Shown in pieces: positions 17,770-26,236 of a DNA stretch of 64,000 nucleotides (positions within the stretch are counted from its first letter, which is position 1; each line of letters begins with the position of its first letter). The notes under the pieces were generated by a model. That model was not told the DNA's origin, did no database searches, and saw only the letters and a list, made by a program, of their open reading frames with translations. Position numbers and translations under genes: made by a program. The stretch covers positions 248,001 through 312,000 of the forward strand of contig CAWGFO010000009.1 in the NCBI GenBank assembly GCA_963821925.1. Reading direction: 5' to 3'. The stretch comes from JAOUEA01 sp963821925 (GTDB lineage: Bacteria; Actinomycetota; UBA4738; HRBIN12).

Positions 17770-19274
17770 GGGCGAGCTCCGCGTCGTTCGAGCGCATCAC
17801 GTGCGACCTCGCGGTCGTCGAACGGGACCGTGCCGCCGGCCAACTCCTGATACGGCTCGTGACCCTTGCCGGCGATCACCACGACGTCGCCCGCGCGCGC
17901 GCCGTCGATCGCCAGGCCGATCGCGGCGCGACGGTCGGGCTCCACGACGTAGTCGCCGCCGCCGTCGCGGGCGCCCCCCTCGACGTCGGCGATGATCGCG
18001 AGGGGGTCCTCGGACCGCGGGTTGTCGCTCGTGATGACCGTGAGATCGGCGGCGGCGGATGCGGCCGCTCCCATCAGGGGTCGCTTGGCGCGGTCGCGGT
18101 CTCCCCCGCAACCGAACACGACGATCAGTCGTCCCGACGCCAGCGGGCGCGCCGCCTGCAGCACGGAACGGATGCTATCCGGCGTGTGCGCGTAGTCCAC
18201 CACCACCAGGAAATCCTGCCCGGCGTCGACGGGCTCGACCCGGCCCGGCACGCCCGGGACGGCGGCGAGTCCCTCGGCCGCGACGTCGGGCCCGATCCCG
18301 AGCTGCTTGGCCACGGCGATCGCGGCCAGGCAGTTCGACACGTTGAACCCACCGCGCAGCCGCGACCGGAACCCGACCCCGTCGACGGTGAACGACACAC
18401 CTTCGACCGTCGAGGCCACGCCGGTCGCCCGCACGTCCGCCTCCCGCTCGACGCCGTAGGTCGTCGTCGGCACCGCGGGCGCCGCGAGCAGCCGGCGCGC
18501 CCACGGGTCGTCGGCGTTCACCACGGCGCTCGCCGCGTAGGCCGGCGTGAACAGCGAGGCCTTCGCCTCGAAGTAGTCCTCCATCGACGGATGGAAGTCG
18601 AGGTGGTCCTGCGAGAGGTTCGTGAAGGCGGCCACGTCGAACCGGACGCCGCCCACCCGATGCTGGGTCAGCGCGTGCGACGAGACCTCGAGGGCCACGC
18701 CCGCCACGCCCGCGTCCCGCATCCGCGCGAGCAGCCGATGGAGGTCGGGCGCCTCGGGGGTCGTTCGTGCGAGCGGGATCGGCTCCCCGTCGACACGGGC
18801 CCCGGTCGTCCCGATCACGCCGGGCCGCACGCCCGCGGCACGCCAGATCGACTCGATCAGGTAGGTGACCGTCGTCTTCCCGTTCGTGCCGGTGATCCCG
18901 GCGATCGTGAGCGTGTCGGCGGGATGGGCGAACACGACGGCGGCCACCGGACCCATCGCCTCCCGGACCGAGGGCACGCGTACCTGTGGGGCGGCGACGT
19001 CGTCGAGCCACCGCTCGACCAGCAGGGCGGCGGCGCCCGCCGCGACGGCCGCCGGCGCGTAAGCGTGGCCGTCCTCGAGCTCGCCGGGCACGCAGCAGAA
19101 GAGGGCGCCCGGCGTCACCTCACGGGAGTCGAAGACGACGTCGCCGACGACGGCGTCGCCCCGGCGTTCGGCGCCGGGCACGGCGTCGAGGACCGACGCG
19201 AGCGGTACAGGGGGAAGCAGCAGCACCGGGTCGCAGCTTACCCGCGCCCCGGGGCGCGACCCGGTAGCGATCAC
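17766..19274 (-). CDS. murE: UDP-MurNAc-dipeptide--meso-DAP ligase MurE
   Basis: Adds the third stem-peptide residue. The 502-residue protein has the ATP loop GTNGKTTVTYLIES, EVSSHALTQHRV, NLSQDHLDFHP, and the substrate-specifying motif DNPR in SDNPRSEDPLAI, which marks meso-diaminopimelate rather than lysine. This predicts an mDAP-type wall. The GTG start overlaps the ftsI stop as GTGA. Confidence 0.96.
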   Translation of the reverse strand: MIATGSRPGARVSCDPVLLLPPVPLASVLDAVPGAERRGDAVVGDVVFDSREVTPGALFCCVPGELEDGHAYAPAAVAAGAAALLVERWLDDVAAPQVRVPSVREAMGPVAAVVFAHPADTLTIAGITGTNGKTTVTYLIESIWRAAGVRPGVIGTTGARVDGEPIPLARTTPEAPDLHRLLARMRDAGVAGVALEVSSHALTQHRVGGVRFDVAAFTNLSQDHLDFHPSMEDYFEAKASLFTPAYAASAVVNADDPWARRLLAAPAVPTTTYGVEREADVRATGVASTVEGVSFTVDGVGFRSRLRGGFNVSNCLAAIAVAKQLGIGPDVAAEGLAAVPGVPGRVEPVDAGQDFLVVVDYAHTPDSIRSVLQAARPLASGRLIVVFGCGGDRDRAKRPLMGAAASAAADLTVITSDNPRSEDPLAIIADVEGGARDGGGDYVVEPDRRAAIGLAIDGARAGDVVVIAGKGHEPYQELAGGTVPFDDREVARDALERRGARP

Positions 19275-20974
19275 GGGAGTTTCTGGGCGTGCGGCGGCAG
19301 CGCCACCGGGGGGGCCGACGGGATCCCGAGCCGCTGGATCGCGTATTGGGCGATCTGCTTGAACAACGGGGCCGCGGCCACGCCGCCGTAGATCGTGTCG
19401 GGCTCGTCGATCGAGACGGCGATCACGAGGCGCGGTCGGCCCGCCGGCAGGAACCCCACGAAGGACGCCATGTAGCGCTCCTCGTAGCTCCCGTACTCGT
19501 TGAGCTTACGCGACGTGCCGGTCTTCCCCGCCACCTGGTAGCCGGGGATCGCGGCCTCGGCGCCGGTGCCGTCCTCGACGACGTAGGCGAGCATCCGGGT
19601 CAGCAGGTCCGCGGTGGTCGGCGTCACGACCTCGCGCGTCTTCGCGGGTGGCGACGCGCGGAAACTGCCGTCCGCGCCGACGGTGCCGCGCACGAGCCGC
19701 GGCGCGACCGAGGTGCCGCCGTTCGCGATCGTGGCGTACACACCGGCCATCTGCATCGGCGTGACGGCGATCCCCTGCCCGTACGAGACGGTCGCGCGGA
19801 TCACGTCGTCCCAGGCGTCGGGCATCACGCCGGCGGTCTCGCCCGGGAACCCGGTGCCCGTGGTCCTGCCGTACCCGAACCGCTCCATGTAGTTCGCGAG
19901 CTGGGTGCTTCCCACCTTCTCGGCCACCATCGCGGCGCCGATGTTGCTCGACTCGGCGATGATGTCGCCGATCGTCATCGTCTCGACCGGGTGCACGTGC
20001 GAGTCGTGGATCGTGAACGGCCCGACCTTCATCTGCGCCGGCACGCGGAACCGCTCTTCGAGGCCGACCGTTCCGGTCTCGAGTGCGGCCGCGACGGTGA
20101 TGATCTTGTTCACGGAGCCGGGCTCGAACGCGTCGGTCAGGGCGCGGTTCCGCCAGAGCTCGGGGTTGGCCTCGCCGACGTCGTTCGGGTCGGACCAGGG
20201 ATAGCTGGCCATCGCGTACACGTCGCCGGTCAAGGGGTCCATCACCACGACGGTGCCGCCCTTCGCGCCGTTGCGCTCGACGGCCTCCTGGAGGGCGGTC
20301 TGCACCTGGAACTGCATCTGGCGATCGATCGTCGTCACGAGGTTCACGCCCGGGACGGGCTCCACGATCGTGTCGACCCCGCCGGCGATCGGCAGGCCGT
20401 CGTTCGAGAGCTCGGTCGTGCGGGTGCCCGGCGTGCCGGCGAGCGCGCGATCGTACTGGTACTCGAGCCCCGCGAGGCCCGTGTCGTCGATCCCGGCGAA
20501 CCCGATCAGCTGTGGCGCCAGCTCGCCCGCCGGGTACTCCCGCTTCGGGACCGGGAGGAAGCCGATCCCGGGGAGCCCGAGCGCCTCGATCCGGTTCGCC
20601 AGGTCATCGTCGACCTGGCGGTCGACGTACACGAAGGTGTCGTCCGAGCGGAGCGCCTGTTCCACGTCTCGGGGCTTCAACCCGAGGAGCGGGGCGATCT
20701 CCTGGGCCTCGGCGATCGGGTCGGTCACGTACGCGGGGTTCGCGTAGATGTCGGTCGCCTCCACGGTAACGGCCAGCGGGACCAGGTTGCGGTCGAGGAT
20801 CTCGCCGCGCTCGGCGGGCAGGTCGATCGTGCGCACCCGCTGCTGCATGCCCATCGCCGAGAGCGAGCGCTGGTCCCCCACCTGGAGGAAGGCGAGCCGC
20901 ACGCCGACCGCGGCGAAGGCCAGCACCATCGCGACCAGCATCGCCACGAGCCGGCCGGCGGGCGGACGCCTCAA
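19271..20974 (-). CDS. ftsI: Class B penicillin-binding protein FtsI (PBP3)
   Basis: Septal transpeptidase that cross-links peptidoglycan with FtsW. The 567-residue protein has an N-terminal signal-anchor helix (LVAMLVAMVLAFAAVGVRL), the PBP dimerisation region (RGEILDRNLVPLAVT), and the transpeptidase domain with SxxK as FEPGSVNKII, the SSN triad, and KTGTS in VAGKTGTSRK. The TTG start overlaps the ftsL stop as TTGA; GTG or ATG codons a few residues later are alternatives. The length is normal for actinobacterial FtsI. Confidence 0.95.
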   Translation of the reverse strand: MRRPPAGRLVAMLVAMVLAFAAVGVRLAFLQVGDQRSLSAMGMQQRVRTIDLPAERGEILDRNLVPLAVTVEATDIYANPAYVTDPIAEAQEIAPLLGLKPRDVEQALRSDDTFVYVDRQVDDDLANRIEALGLPGIGFLPVPKREYPAGELAPQLIGFAGIDDTGLAGLEYQYDRALAGTPGTRTTELSNDGLPIAGGVDTIVEPVPGVNLVTTIDRQMQFQVQTALQEAVERNGAKGGTVVVMDPLTGDVYAMASYPWSDPNDVGEANPELWRNRALTDAFEPGSVNKIITVAAALETGTVGLEERFRVPAQMKVGPFTIHDSHVHPVETMTIGDIIAESSNIGAAMVAEKVGSTQLANYMERFGYGRTTGTGFPGETAGVMPDAWDDVIRATVSYGQGIAVTPMQMAGVYATIANGGTSVAPRLVRGTVGADGSFRASPPAKTREVVTPTTADLLTRMLAYVVEDGTGAEAAIPGYQVAGKTGTSRKLNEYGSYEERYMASFVGFLPAGRPRLVIAVSIDEPDTIYGGVAAAPLFKQIAQYAIQRLGIPSAPPVALPPHAQKLP

Positions 20975-21447
20975 CGAGCCGCCCCGGCGCCCGGCACCTT
21001 CAGGACCACCACGTCCTGGGGGTTGGGCCTCACGAACCGCTGGGTCGCCGCCCATCCGGCGATGTTCGACGGCGCGGACCGCTCGGCCACCACGATGCTC
21101 AGGGACTTCTGCTGCTCCTGCAGGTCGTCGAGCGCCTGCTGCGCGCTCTCCATCCGGTAGGTGGTGTTCACCACCATCGCGTTCAGGGCCACGATCCCGA
21201 CCACGATCAGCGAGATCACCGAGGCCGAGAAGATCCAGAACGCGAGGTGGAACCCGCGGCGCGCCCGCACGCGTGGCTGGGGAGGGCTCGTCGGACGCGG
21301 GCGCGCCGCGGTGGTCCGCACCGAGGGTGCGGAACGGGACGGGGTCTTCGTGGTCGCGGACTTCGGGGACGGCGTCGGCGCCGGCTTCGTTCGGACCGAC
21401 ACCGGGCGGACGGGCGGCTCCTGGATCTTCCTCGCCGGGGCGCTCAC
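20971..21447 (-). CDS. ftsL: FtsL-like septum protein
   Basis: A bitopic protein of 158 residues with a long Pro/Thr/Arg-rich cytoplasmic N-terminus (about 65 residues), one transmembrane helix (about 68-90, FHLAFWIFSASVISLIVVGIVAL), a short coiled coil (ESAQQALDDLQEQQKSLS), and a C-terminal NPQDVVVLKVP segment. Sequence similarity in FtsL is always weak; the assignment rests on topology and on the place between rsmH and ftsI. The GTG start overlaps the rsmH stop as GTGA. Confidence 0.85.
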   Translation of the reverse strand: MSAPARKIQEPPVRPVSVRTKPAPTPSPKSATTKTPSRSAPSVRTTAARPRPTSPPQPRVRARRGFHLAFWIFSASVISLIVVGIVALNAMVVNTTYRMESAQQALDDLQEQQKSLSIVVAERSAPSNIAGWAATQRFVRPNPQDVVVLKVPGAGAAR

Positions 21448-22322
21448 GCGGCCACCTCGATCCGCTCCGCGGCGCGCAGCAGGGCGCTCCGCGACCGGGG
21501 GTTCCTCGCCACCTCGTCCTCGGAGGGGCGCCGGGGCTTCTTCGTGAGCACCGCGACGCGCTCATCCTCACGGAAGGCGTACTTGACCACGCGGTCCTCC
21601 AAGGAGTGGTAGGCGATGACGACCACGCGGCCACCGGGGACGAGGAGCCCGACCGCCTGAGGCAGGGAGGCGGAGAGCTCCTCGATCTCCCGGTTGACCG
21701 CGATACGGAGCGCCTGGAACGTGCGACGCGCGGGGTGGGGGCCCCCCGGCCGACGTCCGAGCGCACCCGCGACCACACGGGCGAGCTGATCGGTGGTGAC
21801 GATGGGGCGGTTGCGCACGATCGCGCGCGCGATCCGGCGCGAGCGGTGCTCCTCCCCGTACTCGAAGATCAGGTCGGCCAGCTCGGACTCCGGCAGGTCG
21901 TTCACCAGGTCGGCGGCCGAGGGCTCGTCGTCGGCGGCGCCCGCCATCCGCATGTCGAGCGGACCGTCGGTGCGATACCCGAAGCCCCGCTCGGCCTGGT
22001 CGAGCTGCATCGACGACACCCCGAGGTCGAAGAGCACGCCGTCGACCTGACCGCCGACGACCTCCTCGTCCACCTCGGAGAATCGCGCCCGCACCGGCCG
22101 GAAGCGGTCGCCGTGCGCGCCCAGCCGCTCCCCCGCCATCGCGAGCGCCGTGGGATCGCGATCCACACCGATCACCTGACCCACGCCCGCGCCGAAGAGC
22201 GCCTCGGCGTGGCCCCCGGCGCCGAGCGTCATGTCGACGACGGTGCCGCGGCCGGCGAGGTACTCGGTCACCTCGGCCACCATGACGGGCTCGTGGGGGC
22301 TCCCCGGCTCGGCCACCGTCAC
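21444..22322 (-). CDS. rsmH: 16S rRNA (cytosine1402-N4)-methyltransferase RsmH
   Basis: Methylates C1402 of 16S rRNA using SAM. The 292-residue protein starts with SPHEPVMVAEVTEYL, then VDMTLGAGGHAEAL (SAM site), GVLFDLGVSSMQLDQAERGFGY, TFQALRIAVNREI and VVIAYHSLEDRVVK, all RsmH signatures. The GTG start at 22320-22322 overlaps the stop of the 40-aa ORF upstream as GTGA. Confidence 0.96.
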   Translation of the reverse strand: MTVAEPGSPHEPVMVAEVTEYLAGRGTVVDMTLGAGGHAEALFGAGVGQVIGVDRDPTALAMAGERLGAHGDRFRPVRARFSEVDEEVVGGQVDGVLFDLGVSSMQLDQAERGFGYRTDGPLDMRMAGAADDEPSAADLVNDLPESELADLIFEYGEEHRSRRIARAIVRNRPIVTTDQLARVVAGALGRRPGGPHPARRTFQALRIAVNREIEELSASLPQAVGLLVPGGRVVVIAYHSLEDRVVKYAFREDERVAVLTKKPRRPSEDEVARNPRSRSALLRAAERIEVAA

Positions 22323-22441
22323 CCGATGTGACCGGCGAGCAGGCCGATGCCGATCGACGCGAGCAACGTCACGGCGGTCATCGCGATCAGCGAGAGGCTC
22401 TGCCGCACCTCGGTGCCGAGCTTGTTCGGGGAAGCTGTCAC
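22319..22441 (-). CDS. 40-residue membrane protein between mraZ and rsmH
   Basis: A short gene starting with GTG, preceded by AGGAGG seven bases upstream. The product has a soluble stretch with TASPNKLGTEVRQ and then one hydrophobic helix (about residues 15-38: SLSLIAMTAVTLLASIGIG). It begins 4 bp after the mraZ stop, and its TGA overlaps the rsmH GTG as GTGA, so it fits exactly into the translationally coupled operon. Codon use matches its neighbours. No family was recognised. A type II single-pass membrane peptide acting with the divisome or wall machinery is an inference from context only. Confidence 0.75.
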   Translation of the reverse strand: MTASPNKLGTEVRQSLSLIAMTAVTLLASIGIGLLAGHIG

Positions 22442-22445
22442 TCCA

Positions 22446-22874
22446 CTACCTCCTGGGGTCGAGCGCACCCGTCGAGTACGCGTCCTGATAACCGGCGCTA
22501 TAGCCCTCGTACGTCTCGCGATCCCAGATCTCCATCCGGTCGCGGACGCCGAGCACCACCACGTCCTTGTCGATGCCGACTGACTCGCGCAGCCGCTGCG
22601 GGATCGTCACGCGCCCCTGCCCGTCCAGCCGCACCTCGTCCGAGGCGCCGAAGAACAGGCGCGCGTACGCCCTGCCGTCGTTGTCGGAAAGGGGGAAGGA
22701 CGCGACCTCGTCGGAACGCCGCTCCCATTCGGCCCTGGGGAAGACGTAGAGGCAGCGGTCCTGGCCCACGGTGATCCAGCAGCCGTCCACGAAGGCGGCC
22801 CGGAACCTCGCCGGCAACGACACCCTGCCCTTGGGGTCGAGCTGGTAGCTATGCGTGCCGAGCAGATCGGTCAC
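22446..22874 (-). CDS. mraZ: MraZ, AbrB-fold regulator of the dcw cluster
   Basis: DNA-binding protein that controls its own operon. The 142-residue protein has two tandem AbrB-like halves, THSYQLDPKGRVSLPARFR (about residues 7-25) and VRLDGQGRVTIPQRLRESV (about 82-100), each with the MraZ DxKGR/DxxGR signature. The GTG at 22872-22874 is chosen because GGGGAGGAGG directly precedes it; the start gives the standard family length. It is the first gene of the minus-strand cluster and sits under a promoter covered by GTGG repeats. Confidence 0.95.
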   Translation of the reverse strand: MTDLLGTHSYQLDPKGRVSLPARFRAAFVDGCWITVGQDRCLYVFPRAEWERRSDEVASFPLSDNDGRAYARLFFGASDEVRLDGQGRVTIPQRLRESVGIDKDVVVLGVRDRMEIWDRETYEGYSAGYQDAYSTGALDPRR

Positions 22875-22891
22875 GCCTCCTCCCCTTTCCT

Positions 22892-22935
22892 CCACTGCGC
22901 CCCACGTTTATGCCACTAGCACTCCACCTCGTCAA
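22892..22935 (-). promoter_or_regulatory. mraZ promoter overlapped by four GTGG repeats (MraZ operator)
   Basis: Minus strand: -35 TTGACG (22930-22935), 17-bp spacer, -10 CATAAA (22907-22912). GTGG repeats lie at 22924-22927, 22913-22916, 22902-22905 and 22892-22895, spaced 11, 11 and 10 bp, so they fall on one helix face. MraZ in other bacteria binds direct repeats of a TGGG/GTGG-type word with about one-turn spacing upstream of mraZ, so autoregulation is the natural reading. Confidence 0.7.
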
Positions 22936-23016
22936 CATCGAAACAGCCCGAACTGCTGTTCGATACGCTTTGGGGCACACGTCGAAGGGCCGCCAAGCTT
23001 CCTCAGTGCTGAACGT

Positions 23017-23231
23017 TGATCGGGGGGCCGGTCCGCACCTGGCGAGCCCGAAGGCGGCTCGTCGGGCGGTGCGAACCGGCCCCCCTGTGGCGGTCCCACT
23101 CCGGAGCTCGGGAACCTCGCTATCGACCCGAGCAGGCGCCACCATCCGGGCTGTGGCCGCCAGGAGGGGGCGGGGTGATGGCCGCCAGACGAGCGGGTTG
23201 ACTCGCCAGGCCAGCACCCCGCCCCCGATCA
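23017..23231. repeat. Structured intergenic block: three large hairpins inside a 10-bp inverted repeat
   Basis: The block begins TGATCGGGGG (23017-23026) and ends CCCCCGATCA (23222-23231), a perfect 10-bp inverted repeat. Inside are three helices: 23022-23039 with 23068-23085 (18 bp, one mismatch) enclosing CGAGCC/GGCTCG; GTGGCG/CGCCAC at 23087-23092 and 23137-23142 enclosing GCTCGGG/CCCGAGC (23106-23112, 23127-23133); and GGGGGCGGGGTG/CACCCCGCCCCC (23166-23177, 23215-23226) with an inner TGGCC/GGCCA. The last could end the HNH transcript. There is no convincing reading frame here, and nothing recognisable lies in 22936-23016. It may be a structured RNA, a terminator array or a palindromic mobile repeat. 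Confidence 0.6.
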
Positions 23232-23270
23232 GCGTCAGACGACGAGGGAGTCGCGCGGCCCGTCGGGTAT

Positions 23271-23753
23271 CTAGATCAGGAAGTCTTCCCACCCCGGCTC
23301 GGGCTGTCCGAGCGTGAGGTGGAATCCGTCTCGCGGAGCGAAGGGTTGGCGCGCCAGGTGGAAGCCGGCCTCGTTCGGCGTGCGATCTTCCTTCTTGGCG
23401 TTGCACCGGCGGCAGGCCGCGACGACGTTCTCCCAGATGTGGAGGCCGCCGCGGCTCTTGGGGATCACGTGGTCCAGGTTCTCGGCGCCCGCGCCGCAGT
23501 ACTGGCACGTCCAGGCATCGCGGGCGAAGACCGCCCGACGGGTGAGGGGCGCGTGGGGCCGGTACGGGATCCGCACGTACCGACGGAGTCGGACGACGGA
23601 GGGCGCCTCCATCACGAGGCGCTCGGAATGGAACACCATCCCGTTGGACAGGACGACCTCGGCCTTGTCCTTGAGGACGAGCACGACCGCCCGCCTGGCG
23701 GGCACGACCGCCAGCGGCGCGTCAGAAGCGTTCAGGACGAGCGCACGTCCCAT
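23271..23753 (-). CDS. HNH endonuclease domain protein
   Basis: A 160-residue protein starting MGRALVLNASDAPLAVVPARRA, with the HNH domain at about residues 75-130: CQYCG, the NLDHVIPKSRGG core with the catalytic His, NVVAACRRCNAKK. This is a widespread actinobacterial family of single-domain HNH proteins; the substrate is unknown. It is not linked to a restriction or phage module here. The ATG at 23751-23753 has no ribosome binding site but follows TACACT by seven bases, so the message is probably leaderless. Confidence 0.85.
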   Translation of the reverse strand: MGRALVLNASDAPLAVVPARRAVVLVLKDKAEVVLSNGMVFHSERLVMEAPSVVRLRRYVRIPYRPHAPLTRRAVFARDAWTCQYCGAGAENLDHVIPKSRGGLHIWENVVAACRRCNAKKEDRTPNEAGFHLARQPFAPRDGFHLTLGQPEPGWEDFLI

Positions 23754-23760
23754 GCGCCCG

Positions 23761-23766
23761 AGTGTA
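23761..23766 (-). promoter_or_regulatory. Leaderless promoter -10 (TACACT) of the HNH gene
   Basis: TACACT, seven bases, ATG on the minus strand, with no Shine-Dalgarno. The rest of 23767-24000 holds no gene that I can support. Confidence 0.55.
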
Positions 23767-24004
23767 GCCGGAGCCGCCACGGAACCGCTGGGCGACGCGG
23801 CGAATCACAAGCGTGTAATCTAGACGCGCGACGGTGGGACCGGCCCGGCAGATGCCTGGAGTTGCGAACAGGGGCCGCGCGGGGCGTCTTCGACCGGGTC
23901 GGTCCGCCGTCCGCCGATCCACCCCCTTTCGGGAACTTGCCGTCGATCGGTCGCGTCCACACACTGGGATCCGTCTCGCGGGAACCGAAGATGCGAAGCG
24001 GGCG

Positions 24005-24035
24005 TAAGATTGCCGGGTTGCTCGGGAGGTGATCG
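24005..24035 (+). promoter_or_regulatory. moxR promoter -10 (TAAGAT) and strong ribosome binding site
   Basis: TAAGAT at 24005-24010 precedes GGGAGGTGATC (24024-24034), an almost full anti-16S match, directly before the GTG at 24036. It fixes the moxR start. Confidence 0.55.
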
Positions 24036-25007
24036 GTGGAGGTACGGGAACGCCCTCAGGACTGGCAGCGGTTCGCCGCGCGGTTCCACGAGATCGAGGC
24101 GAACGTCGAGCAGGTCGTGCGCGGCAAGCACCAGGAGATCCGTCTCGCGCTGACGACGATGATCGCCGAGGGTCACCTGTTGATCGAAGACGTACCGGGC
24201 GTCGGCAAGACGATGCTCGCCAAGGCCATCGCTCGGTCGGTCGATTGCTCGTTCCGCCGGATCCAGTTCACCCCCGACCTGCTGCCCACCGACATCACGG
24301 GCGTGAACGTCTTCAACCAGGAGCAGCGCGACTTCGAATTCAAGCCGGGCGCGGTCTTCGCGAACATCGTGCTCGGCGACGAGATCAACCGGGCCTCGCC
24401 GAAGACCCAGTCGGCCCTCCTCGAGTGCATGGAGGAGCGCCAGGTCACGGTCGACACCGAGACCCACCCGCTCGGCACGCCGTTCATGGTGATCGCCACC
24501 CAGAACCCGATCGAGCACGAGGGCACCTACCCGCTGCCGGAGGCACAGCTCGACCGTTTCATGCTGCGCCTCTCGATCGGATACCCGAGCCCCGAGGTCG
24601 AGGCCGAGATCCTGGCCACCCACTCGGCCGGCGCTCCCCTCGGCGACATCGGGCCCGTCACCGACGCGCCGGGCGTCGCCGAGATGATCATGCAGGCCCG
24701 CGAGGTGCACGTCGCGCCGACCCTCCGCCGCTACATCGTCGACCTGATCGAGGCCACCCGGCACCACGGGGACATCTATCTCGGCGCCAGCCCACGGGCC
24801 GCCCTGATGATCCTGCGCGCGGCGCGCGCGATGGCGGCCGCGGACGAGCGCGACTTCGTGATCCCCGACGACGTGAAGGCGCTCGCGGTCCCGGCGCTCG
24901 CGCACCGGATCATCGTGACCGCCGACGCGGTGATGAGCGGCCGCGGGCCTGAGGTGATCCTCCAGGAGATCCTCGCCGAGGTCGCGGTGCCGGTCTCGGA
25001 GACCTGA
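24036..25007 (+). CDS. MoxR-type AAA+ ATPase
   Basis: MoxR ATPases act as chaperones for partner complexes, usually with DUF58 proteins. The 323-residue protein has Walker A GVGKTMLAKA, Walker B VLGDEINRASPKTQSALLE, sensor 1 ATQNPIEHEGTYPLPEAQLDRF and the C-terminal lid with GASPRAALMILRAARA. It overlaps the DUF58 gene by one base (TGATG), forming the classic moxR / DUF58 / transglutaminase operon. Confidence 0.94.
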   Translation: MEVRERPQDWQRFAARFHEIEANVEQVVRGKHQEIRLALTTMIAEGHLLIEDVPGVGKTMLAKAIARSVDCSFRRIQFTPDLLPTDITGVNVFNQEQRDFEFKPGAVFANIVLGDEINRASPKTQSALLECMEERQVTVDTETHPLGTPFMVIATQNPIEHEGTYPLPEAQLDRFMLRLSIGYPSPEVEAEILATHSAGAPLGDIGPVTDAPGVAEMIMQAREVHVAPTLRRYIVDLIEATRHHGDIYLGASPRAALMILRAARAMAAADERDFVIPDDVKALAVPALAHRIIVTADAVMSGRGPEVILQEILAEVAVPVSET

Positions 25008-26236
25008 TGCTCACGGGCCGCGGCGTCACCGTCGTCGTCGCCGGCCTCGCGATGTGGGTCGCCGCCCGCATCGTCGGCTCCGCCGGCCTCGAGGTCGTCG
25101 GGGTCGGCCTGATCGTCCTCCCCTTCTTCGCGGGGCTGTTCGCGCGCTGGGGACGCCAGCGGATCTCCGCCCGTCGGCGGCTCTCGGACATCCGGGTCGG
25201 GCCGGGCACCCGCGTCTCCGTCCACATCGACGTCGAGAACCGCTCCCCGGTGCCGACCTCGGTCCTGCTCCTGGAGGACCGGCTCCCGCCGGCGCTCGGC
25301 CGCCCCGCGCGACTCGTGGTGACCGGCGTGCCGGGCCGAAGCGTCCAGCGCGTCTCCTACACCGTGCTCCCCCAGGTCCGCGGCCGCTACCACCTGGGCC
25401 CGCTCACCGTCGACATCGCCGATCCCTTCGCGCTGACGCGGCTCCGGCTCGAGTTCGACGAGCGGGAAGAGCTCCTCGTGACACCGGAGGTCGAGGATCT
25501 GTCGGGTGCCGCGGATCCGGCGAGCGGGCCGAGCTTCGGCGCGACCCGCGCCCGGCAGCTCTTCCGCACGGGCGAGGAGTTCTACACGATGCGTGAGTAC
25601 AACGAGGGCGACGACCTCCGCCGGCTCCACTGGCCGTCGGTCGCGCGCACCGGCGATCTGATGATCCGCCAGGACGAGTCGTCCCGGCGCGCGAGCGGGC
25701 TCGTGTTCGTCGACACCCGGGCGGCAGCGCTCGGCCAGATCCACGGGCAGGCGTTCGAGCGCGCCGTGTCGGTGGGGGCGACGCTCGGCGTCCTCCTCGC
25801 CCGGCGCGGGTTCAGCCTGAAGCTCGCCACGGCCGAGACGCCACCCGCAACGGTGACCGAGGACCGGTTCCTCGACGCGCTCGCGGGGCTCTCGCATGGG
25901 CAGGCGCGCTCGATCGGCCCGATGCTCGCCCACCTGCGGGCGGGAAGCTCGGCCGACACCTCGCTCGTCTTCGTCTCGGCGCCGCCCGCGCCCGGGGAGC
26001 TCACGTCGCTCATCCGCAGCGGTGCCGGCTTCGGGCCCAAGCTCGCCGTCCTCGTCTACCCCGTCGACCCCGACACCCTGCCGCCCGAGCGACAGGCCCA
26101 GCTTGAGGGCCGCGCCACCCAGGCGCGGATGGCCCTCGCCCGCGCCGGATGGGACTGCATCGTGCTCCCACCTACGATGAAACTGAAGGAACGATGGCAC
26201 GCACCCAGGGATCGCCAGCTCGTACGCAGCGTCTGA
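25007..26236 (+). CDS. DUF58 domain protein
   Basis: A 409-residue protein with two N-terminal membrane helices (about residues 6-45) and the DUF58 signature EFYTMREYNEGDDLRRLHWPSVARTGDLMIRQDE (as two parts: YNEGDDLRRLHW and ARTGDLMIRQDE, about residues 195-220), which leads into a vWA-like fold. These proteins are clients or adaptors of MoxR. The ATG overlaps the moxR TGA, and the 3' end overlaps the next gene by 43 bp. Confidence 0.92.
   Translation: MLTGRGVTVVVAGLAMWVAARIVGSAGLEVVGVGLIVLPFFAGLFARWGRQRISARRRLSDIRVGPGTRVSVHIDVENRSPVPTSVLLLEDRLPPALGRPARLVVTGVPGRSVQRVSYTVLPQVRGRYHLGPLTVDIADPFALTRLRLEFDEREELLVTPEVEDLSGAADPASGPSFGATRARQLFRTGEEFYTMREYNEGDDLRRLHWPSVARTGDLMIRQDESSRRASGLVFVDTRAAALGQIHGQAFERAVSVGATLGVLLARRGFSLKLATAETPPATVTEDRFLDALAGLSHGQARSIGPMLAHLRAGSSADTSLVFVSAPPAPGELTSLIRSGAGFGPKLAVLVYPVDPDTLPPERQAQLEGRATQARMALARAGWDCIVLPPTMKLKERWHAPRDRQLVRSV

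Noticed and set aside
15347..17800. An 817-residue MurF/MraY-like fusion protein
   Set aside because: The N-terminal half is the shifted frame of murF; mraY starts at the GTG at 16409-16411, overlapping the murF stop.
23022..23085. Signal recognition particle RNA or RNase P RNA
   Set aside because: The hairpin is long enough, but the conserved SRP GGAAGGAAGCAGCC-type loop and the RNase P core motifs are not present.
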